40,473 nt of DNA from Planctomycetales bacterium. Its GTDB lineage: Bacteria; Planctomycetota; Planctomycetia; Isosphaerales; Isosphaeraceae. Positions 35,188 to 40,473 of this stretch are shown piece by piece (the first letter of the stretch is position 1; every line of letters starts with the position of its first letter). The position numbers and the translations under genes are program-made. The stretch covers positions 1-40,473 of the forward strand of contig DAIDKV010000212.1 in NCBI GenBank assembly GCA_027449865.1, given 5' to 3'. The notes under the pieces are model-generated. The model was not told where the DNA came from. It saw only the letters and a list, made by a program, of their open reading frames with translations, and searched no databases.

Positions 35188-36425
35188 TCATCTTACCGCA
35201 GCCGCCGCGGGATCGCCACGATCAGAGCCTTGTCCAGCCGCTTCGAGCGACGCGATCGCCTCGCGTGCGATGGATTCGGCAATCACCTCGTTACCCGCCT
35301 CCGTTGTGTGGCAATAATCGATGAAGAGGAGACCAGGATGATTGTCGAGGGCGTGACTCAGGTCGTGGAAACAGGGAACGGTTCGTAGACCATTGGAGAC
35401 CCGAACGGCCTCGTAAACCTCCAGAAGGAAGGGACGGGCCCAGGCGAGCTGCTCGGCCGCTTCTCGCTCGAAGGGGACGGTCCGCTTCTTCTCAAAAACA
35501 GTCGGGTGCCAGAAGTGGAGCGAGCGGAAGCCGAAACCTTTTCCGAGTTGTTCCACCATACGCAAGGTTGGCCTGGTATCTTCGGACGACCTGGGCGGCC
35601 AGTTCGTGTCGACGCTCGGGTGCAGGTAAGGTCGACTCTGGACCTCTGGGAGGCAAGATCCGGTAGCCAATGGATTGAGCCAGTCGAAGGCTGGCGGAAT
35701 CTCCGACCAGTCGGCCGATCAGGGCGGCCCCAAGGCCGAGACGGCGACCGTCGGATGTTGAACTCAGCGAGGCGGTTTCGCTCGTTCGTCGTCAGACCGG
35801 CCTCGCCTTCAAGCAGCGCCGAGGTACTCTCATTGACGCCGTCGTAAAAAATGACCAGGGCGGGAGGGCCACCCGATTGAAGTTCACGCACCAGCGCGAC
35901 GACCTCCTGCGTACTGACTTAACCAATCTCCGAGAAGTTGCCCACGATGGCCTGGATTCCGTGTGCATGGATCTTTTGGGCGACGAGCGAGGGGATGGTC
36001 TGGTCGTCGCGCGCTCCGAATCCCCAGAGCGACGAACCGCCGAACATCCAGATCCGTGACGGACGACGATGGGCATCCGCGGTCGGATCACGGGGCGATT
36101 GCCATCTCTTTCGGAATCCTCGCTCGTCGATCGTGATCGTCTGGCCGGCGATGGGACGCTGGCGAAAGTAGACGTAGGGCTCCCACCTCACCGAGAGACG
36201 TTCGAGTTCCTGGTAGTGCCGGATCGGCCAGGTCTCGCCCCCATACCCCTCGGCAATCACCCGAGGATCGGGGATCGTTCTGCCTGCCATCTGGTCCTTG
36301 ACGAAAAAGACCAGGCGCAGGCTTCCCTCGAGAAAGAGAATAACGAACAGCGTCAGGCCGACGATCATCCACGCCGATCCCATCCAGCGGAAGACACCCT
36401 GGGTTCGTCGTAGGAAGCTGGTCAT
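35188..36425 (-). pseudogene. Broken SGNH/GDSL-type hydrolase gene
   Basis: Reading from ATG 36425 gives an N-terminal membrane segment (WMIVGLTLFVILFLEGSLRL) and a hydrolase start (RIWMFGGSSLWGFGARDDQT). An in-frame TAA at 35919-35921 cuts the frame after NFSEIG; the same frame then resumes with VSTQEVVALVREL and PPALVIFYDGVNE. Near 35757 coding sense moves to another frame (SDGRRLGLGAALIG), and near 35563 to a third (MVEQLGKGFGFRSLHFWHP), ending with LLFIDYCHTTEAGNEVIAES, the usual catalytic Asp-His block. One nonsense codon and two one-base shifts make about 412 codons non-functional. The family is common in planctomycetes. The lesions could in part be assembly errors. Confidence 0.85.
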
Positions 36426-36524
36426 GGGGTTCTCTCGGCTTGTCGGCGCCTGAGGTTGGGGATAACGTGGAGCTTGCGATAAAAAACTCTATGTCAACCA
36501 GGCATCGCGGGGCCAGGGCAGTCC

Positions 36525-37313
36525 GTGTCCCGAGCTTGCCGATCCGGGGTCGAGACGTTGGAAGCTAGAGGCTGTCGAGCGATCGTGCTGGGCTCGACGT
36601 CGGGAATCGGGCGTGCCGTGGCTCTCGAACTGGCCGCCGCCGGGGCTGACGTTATTGTCCACGGGCATCGTGCTCCTGAGGCGGCCGAGGAGGTTGCCGA
36701 CCGGGTACGCCGGTATGGCGTCCGCTCCCATGTTTTGATGGCCGACCTGGCTGATCGAGAGGCTGGCGACGATCTGGTTCGAAGCGCCTGGTCCATCTGG
36801 GACGGACTTGATGCGTGGCTCCACATCGCCGGTGCCGATACCCTGACGGGCCCAGGGGCTCAGCTTTCGTTCGACCAGAAACTGGATCGTCTCTGGGCTG
36901 TCGACGTGGCCGCTACTGTTCGCTTGTGCCGGTCTGTGGGACGTCTGATGAAGGCGGCCGGCGGTGGTCGCATCGTGACGATGGGCTGGGACCAGGCCGA
37001 GACAGGCATGGAGGGAGACTCGGGCGAACTCTTCGCGGCGACGAAGGGTGCGATCATGGCCTTTACTCGAAGTCTGGCCTTGAGCCTCGCTCCGGAAGTC
37101 CTGGTCAATGGCCTCGCTCCGGGCTGGATTCAGACGAGCTGGGGTGAGTTGGCCTCGTCGACCTGGCAAGACCGCGTCGTACGCGAGACGCCAATGGCGC
37201 GATGGGGCACGCCGGAGGATGTCGCCCGCGTCGCCCGGTTTCTGGCTGGCCCCGGGTCGAACTTTCTCACCGGGCAGATCCTCCGCGTCAACGGCGGCGC
37301 CGTCCGAGGCTAG
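36525..37313 (+). CDS. Short-chain dehydrogenase/reductase with altered active site
   Basis: A 262-residue SDR-fold protein. The NADP-binding loop is present (VLGSTSGIGRAVALELAAAG), and the C-terminal NFLTGQILRVNGG is typical. The catalytic tetrad is not: Tyr is replaced by Phe (F170 in LFAATKGA, K174 kept), no Ser is seen at the usual place (VTMGWDQAE), and the helix-4 Asn appears to be Asp (WAVDVAAT). It heads a four-gene plus-strand H4MPT operon, so reduction of a pterin intermediate such as dihydromethanopterin is a possible role. The start GTG 36525 has AGGG eight bases upstream; TTG 36555 is an alternative. Confidence 0.87.
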   Translation: MSRACRSGVETLEARGCRAIVLGSTSGIGRAVALELAAAGADVIVHGHRAPEAAEEVADRVRRYGVRSHVLMADLADREAGDDLVRSAWSIWDGLDAWLHIAGADTLTGPGAQLSFDQKLDRLWAVDVAATVRLCRSVGRLMKAAGGGRIVTMGWDQAETGMEGDSGELFAATKGAIMAFTRSLALSLAPEVLVNGLAPGWIQTSWGELASSTWQDRVVRETPMARWGTPEDVARVARFLAGPGSNFLTGQILRVNGGAVRG

Positions 37314-37331
37314 TTGGGAGCCAACCTGCTC

Positions 37332-38768
37332 ATGTCGGATCGGCCGCGATACCTGTTCGTCACGGGACGGCTCGCCGAGTTTGCCCTCCGGGGTATTCTC
37401 GAGCGGATGGCTCCAACCGCCGCGTTCACGGCTGAGGTTGCCGTCATGCCGATTACCGTCGCGGCCTTGATGACCCCGAGATGGGTCGCTCGAAATCTTG
37501 AGGTTCCCCCGGGCATCGATCGGGTGATTCTCCCTGGGCTCTGCGCCGGCGACCTGCAACCTGTTCGCGATCGCGCACCCGGAATTCCCGTCGAACGAGG
37601 ACCGGCCGATCTGGGCGACCTGCCCCGTTTCCTCTCACAAGACGACCGCGTGCTCGACGATTACGGCGACTATCGGATCGAGATTCTTGCAGAGATCAAC
37701 CACGCCCCCCGGCTCTCGATCGACGAACTGGTCCGTCTGGCAAGGCAATTTCAGACGGAGGGTGCCGACGTGATCGACCTCGGATGCGATCCCGCTGCAC
37801 GTTGGAAAGCCGTGGGTGATGCCGTCTCCGCCCTGAGAGACTCTGGATTGAGGGTCTCGATCGATAGTTTCCATGGCGATGAGGTGGCCGATGCGACGGC
37901 TTCGGGAGCTGAGCTCGTATTGAGCGTCGATGGCACAAACCGGGAGTCATCGGTTGACTGGGGTGTTGAGGTCGTCGCGATCCCCGATCGACCCGGTACG
38001 CTCGATGGGCTCGACGAGACAGTCGAATTCCTCTCGGCTCGCGGTGTGCGATTTCGAATCGACCCGATCCTCGAACCCATCGGGTTTGGCTTCGCCGCGT
38101 CGCTCGGACGTTACCTCGAAACACGCCGACGCTATCCCGAGGCGCGGATGATGATGGGGATCGGCAATCTCACCGAGCTGACGGACACGGATTCGGCGGG
38201 CGTCAACACGCTCCTTATCGGCTTCTGCGAGGAACTGGCGATCGAGAGCGTTTTGACAACCGCCGTGATCAACTGGGCGCGGACCTCTGTCCGCGAGATC
38301 GACCTGGCACGTCGCCTGGCTCATTACGCCGTCGCCCGTCGTAGGCTTCCCAAGCACGTTGAGCCCCGGCTTGTGATGCTCCGAGATCCCAGGCTCACCG
38401 AGCAGGGGGCCGCGAACCTCGAAGAACTCCGGCGCCGAATTCGGGACCCGAACTGGAGGATCTTCGCCGAGGGCGGTGAGATCCACGCTCTGAACAACCA
38501 GCACTATCTGCGCGGCCGCGATCCCTTTGTGCTGTTCGAGCAGACGGGTGTCGAGGATGCCTCGCATGCCTTCTATCTCGGGCATGAGATGATGAAAGCC
38601 ACCACCGCCTTGACGCTGGGGAAGAATTACCGGCAGGATCAGGCGCTGGAGTGGGGCTTTCTGACCGTCCCGGAAGTCAGTCATCGCGAGCGTCGGAAAA
38701 GAGACCGCGAACCCAACGCCGCGCCGGGATCCTTAGCGTCGCCGAATCAGGCCGAGGAGCCGGTGTGA
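37332..38768 (+). CDS. DUF6513 / dihydropteroate-synthase-like protein
   Basis: A 478-residue protein from ATG 37332. It has an N-terminal domain of the DUF6513 type (YLFVTGRLAEFALRGILERM) and a dihydropteroate-synthase-like barrel beginning AEINHAPRLSIDELVRLARQ with GADVIDLGCDP and LRVSIDSFHGDEV. The long C-terminal part (about 320-478) contains NWRIFAEGGEIHALNNQHYL. Such proteins are constant members of bacterial H4MPT clusters and are thought to join the pterin to the ribofuranosylaminobenzene unit, the analogue of folate DHPS. A TTG at 37314 is an alternative start. The stop overlaps the DUF447 start by four bases. Confidence 0.92.
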   Translation: MSDRPRYLFVTGRLAEFALRGILERMAPTAAFTAEVAVMPITVAALMTPRWVARNLEVPPGIDRVILPGLCAGDLQPVRDRAPGIPVERGPADLGDLPRFLSQDDRVLDDYGDYRIEILAEINHAPRLSIDELVRLARQFQTEGADVIDLGCDPAARWKAVGDAVSALRDSGLRVSIDSFHGDEVADATASGAELVLSVDGTNRESSVDWGVEVVAIPDRPGTLDGLDETVEFLSARGVRFRIDPILEPIGFGFAASLGRYLETRRRYPEARMMMGIGNLTELTDTDSAGVNTLLIGFCEELAIESVLTTAVINWARTSVREIDLARRLAHYAVARRRLPKHVEPRLVMLRDPRLTEQGAANLEELRRRIRDPNWRIFAEGGEIHALNNQHYLRGRDPFVLFEQTGVEDASHAFYLGHEMMKATTALTLGKNYRQDQALEWGFLTVPEVSHRERRKRDREPNAAPGSLASPNQAEEPV

Positions 38769-39376
38769 TACTCGAAGGGATCGTGACAACCCTGAATGCC
38801 AGCGATTCGGTGAACGTGGCTCCGATGGGCCCTGAAGTCCCTGATATGGGCGTTCTCGAGCGGTTCGTCCTCCGTCCGTATCGCAGTTCTACCACTTACG
38901 CCAATCTCAAGGCCCGAGGTGAAGGTGTACTGCACGTCACTGACGACGTCCTTCTGCTCGCACAGACGGCGATCGGCGTGACCCCCAACCCCTTCCCGAC
39001 TGTCCGACCTGCAAGTGTCGTCGAGGGCGCCATCCTCTCGGATGCCTGCCGATTTTACGAATTCCGGGTGATCGAGCTGGATGATCGGGAAGACCGCACC
39101 CTGATCGTGGCCGAGACTGTGGCAGAAGGCCGCCAGCGCGACTTCTTCGGTTTCAACCGGGCCAAGCACGCCGTACTGGAAGCGGCTATCCTCGCCACTC
39201 GCACGGCCTGGCTCCCGGTTCGAGACCTCCTCCTCGAATTCCGGAAGTTGGAAATCCTGGTACACAAGACAGGCGGGGCGTCTGAACATGCCGCCTTCAC
39301 CCTCCTCCAGAATTACCTGCGCGAGGCCGCGAAAAGCCAGGGGCTCGATCCCGACCTGAGGCCCTCACCGCCATGA
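38765..39376 (+). CDS. DUF447 family protein
   Basis: A 203-residue protein starting at GTG 38765 in a GTGA overlap with the preceding gene: VILEGIVTTLNASDSVNVAP. It matches the DUF447 family, known from methanogens and H4MPT-using bacteria, which has a split-barrel flavin-binding-like fold. Its function is not established. In this operon, directly between the DHPS-like gene and mptG, a role in H4MPT synthesis is likely. A frame open upstream to 38651 lies wholly inside the previous gene and is not used. Confidence 0.92.
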   Translation: MILEGIVTTLNASDSVNVAPMGPEVPDMGVLERFVLRPYRSSTTYANLKARGEGVLHVTDDVLLLAQTAIGVTPNPFPTVRPASVVEGAILSDACRFYEFRVIELDDREDRTLIVAETVAEGRQRDFFGFNRAKHAVLEAAILATRTAWLPVRDLLLEFRKLEILVHKTGGASEHAAFTLLQNYLREAAKSQGLDPDLRPSPP

Positions 39377-40344
39377 GCTCCGAAAGGTTGACCATCAGGA
39401 CTCCGGCCCGATTGCACTTCGGCTTACTCGGCTGGGGACCGGGACTGGCTCGGCAATTCGGCGGGCTCGGTCTGATGATCGAGGAGCCAGCCATTGAAAT
39501 CCTCGCGGAATGCTCGTCAAAAACGCGGATCACGGGCCTGCTTGCCGAGCGTGCCGCTCGAATCCAGGAAATCGTGCGAGCGCGCCTCGCCGATCAAAAT
39601 ATCAAGGTTCCATGCTTTCATCTCCAGATTTCCAAGGCTCCGCCGGAGCATGTCGGACTCGGGGTTGGAACACAACTGAGCCTGTCGATTGCCGCGGCAG
39701 CCTACCATCTTGCGGGACAATCTGTGCCCCCAGCGAGCCATCTCGCTCGATTGACGGGTCGTGGGATGCGTTCGGGGATCGGCCTTCACGGCTTCGATCA
39801 CGGCGGATTGATCGTCGATGGAGGCCGCAAAGGCTCCGACGATGTACCAGCCATGATCATTCGACTGGAATTCCCGCTGGAATGGTCAATCGTTGTCATA
39901 CGTCCTCTCAAGGAGCGAGGGCTCCACGGCCAGCAGGAAATCGAGGCGTTTCGTGACCTACCCGCAGTTCCGCCGGGTTTCACGGAAAAGCTCTGTCGGA
40001 CGATCCTCCTGGATCTACTGCCAAGCGTTGCGGCGGCGAATCTTCTGGATTTTGGCATGGCACTCGAGGAACTCCAGCGCGAGGTTGGTGGTGCCTTCGC
40101 ACCGGCGCAGGGCGGGATTTTTCAGCCGCGGCAAGCCCATGAGATCTTCGAGGAATGCCGAAAGGCCGGGCTGGTCGGATGCGGTCAGAGTTCCTGGGGA
40201 CCGACAATCTATGCCTTCAGTGAACAACCACGATCCGAGGTCGAGCGATTGGTGCGGAAACTCGAGGAAAGACTCGGTATCGGGAACAGCTCAATCATGA
40301 TCACCAGAGCCACGAATCGTGGTGCGGAGATTCTCGCAAAGTGA
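39373..40344 (+). CDS. mptG: Beta-ribofuranosylaminobenzene 5'-phosphate synthase
   Basis: A 323-residue GHMP-kinase-fold protein. RTPARLHFGLLG at the start and PPEHVGLGVGTQLSLSIAAA in the nucleotide-type loop are diagnostic of RFAP synthase. It condenses 4-hydroxybenzoate or 4-aminobenzoate with PRPP, releasing CO2 and pyrophosphate, the first committed step on the arylribose side of H4MPT. The ATGA overlap with the DUF447 gene shows tight coupling. Last gene of the plus-strand operon; no terminator of its own is visible before the minus-strand hairpin at 40397-40430. Confidence 0.95.
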   Translation: MSSERLTIRTPARLHFGLLGWGPGLARQFGGLGLMIEEPAIEILAECSSKTRITGLLAERAARIQEIVRARLADQNIKVPCFHLQISKAPPEHVGLGVGTQLSLSIAAAAYHLAGQSVPPASHLARLTGRGMRSGIGLHGFDHGGLIVDGGRKGSDDVPAMIIRLEFPLEWSIVVIRPLKERGLHGQQEIEAFRDLPAVPPGFTEKLCRTILLDLLPSVAAANLLDFGMALEELQREVGGAFAPAQGGIFQPRQAHEIFEECRKAGLVGCGQSSWGPTIYAFSEQPRSEVERLVRKLEERLGIGNSSIMITRATNRGAEILAK

Positions 40345-40388
40345 AAGTCACGGGTTACAAGCGAGAAAAGTCATGCTGGTACGAGCGC

Positions 40389-40430
40389 AAAAAAAACCGC
40401 CCGCCAGCGAGGATTCTCGCGGGCGGGCGG
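40389..40430 (-). terminator. Rho-independent terminator (minus-strand transcript)
   Basis: CCGCCCGCC (40397-40405) pairs with GGCGGGCGG (40422-40430), and the inner GCGAG/CTCGC extends the stem around a GATT loop with one mismatch between. On the minus strand the hairpin is followed by eight T (A8 at 40389-40396 on the plus strand). On the plus strand only GG-TTGGG follows, so it works mainly for the presumed rRNA operon arriving from the right. Confidence 0.92.
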
Positions 40431-40440
40431 TTGGGTGGAT

Positions 40441-40473
40441 GATCCCGGCGATGACCGACTTTCGCGCCGAAGC
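40441..40473 (-). rRNA. 5S rRNA, 3' end (partial)
   Basis: Read on the minus strand the edge sequence includes GTCGGTCATCGCCGGGAT, which resembles the conserved 3' end of bacterial 5S rRNA (compare the AGTAGG...GCC-GGG pattern before the terminal stem). It lies about ten bases upstream of a strong terminator of the same strand, as expected for the end of an rRNA operon. Only about 33 bases are visible, so the call is by pattern only. Confidence 0.6.

Noticed and set aside
35358-35891. Separate 177-residue gene on the minus strand
   Set aside because: Its first 45 codons continue the SGNH hydrolase frame after the nonsense codon and the rest is out-of-frame sequence, so it is a piece of the pseudogene.
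37314-37331. TTG start for the DHPS-like protein
   Set aside because: It would begin directly after the upstream stop with no ribosome site; ATG 37332 gives the family-typical N-terminus.

Overview
The window looks like chromosomal DNA of a high-GC planctomycete, probably of the Isosphaera/Singulisphaera type. That placement is an inference. It rests on two DUF1559 pilin-like proteins, a DUF1080 protein, a collagen-like protein with a planctomycete-style N-terminus ([10 protein letters not shown]), and a large bacterial tetrahydromethanopterin (H4MPT) gene cluster.

Layout. 1-1433: the 3' end of a transposase gene and a complete IS630-family element with intact terminal repeats and TA target duplication. 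1434-3750: an AT-richer gene for a secreted, C-terminally anchored protein, then a DUF1559 gene. 3780-9931 (minus): a three-gene operon for a prenyltransferase-fold/HEAT protein, a small membrane protein, and a large FHA-membrane-PQQ-propeller protein. 10273-13859 (plus): the ATP-grasp / alpha-E / transglutaminase-like cluster. 13834-17462: a DUF1080 protein, a sialate-lyase-like aldolase, tRNA-Leu(GAG) and a Tat-exported GH51 enzyme. 17784-19335: a second DUF1559 gene followed by a small lipoprotein. 19336-20138: an intergenic block with REP-like repeats. 20139-21446: a collagen-like protein whose C-terminal domain resembles that of the Bacillus exosporium protein BclB. 21416-23641: a FAD oxidoreductase, a Cys-cluster protein and a small unknown.

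23688-40344 is almost entirely one-carbon metabolism. The minus-strand run fhcB-fhcC-fhcA-ftr-mch encodes the formyltransferase/hydrolase complex and the cyclohydrolase. It continues into cofactor genes: a RimK-like ligase, a CitG-like protein and a PTPS-family protein. After a HisA-like gene on the opposite strand, the minus strand resumes with the methanofuran-type genes mfnD-mfnF-mfnE. A plus-strand operon at the right (SDR, DUF6513/dihydropteroate-synthase-like, DUF447, mptG) adds pterin-side biosynthesis. Together they would build H4MPT and a methanofuran-like cofactor and oxidise methenyl-H4MPT to formate. Formaldehyde-activating enzyme and methylene-H4MPT dehydrogenase genes are not in the window. 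Between the two operons lies a broken SGNH/GDSL hydrolase gene with a nonsense codon and two frameshifts. The right edge holds a strong terminator and what looks like the 3' end of a 5S rRNA, both on the minus strand, so an rRNA operon probably lies just outside.

Three convergent gene pairs overlap at their 3' ends. Many tandem genes share ATGA or GTGA junctions, so much of the region is probably translationally coupled.
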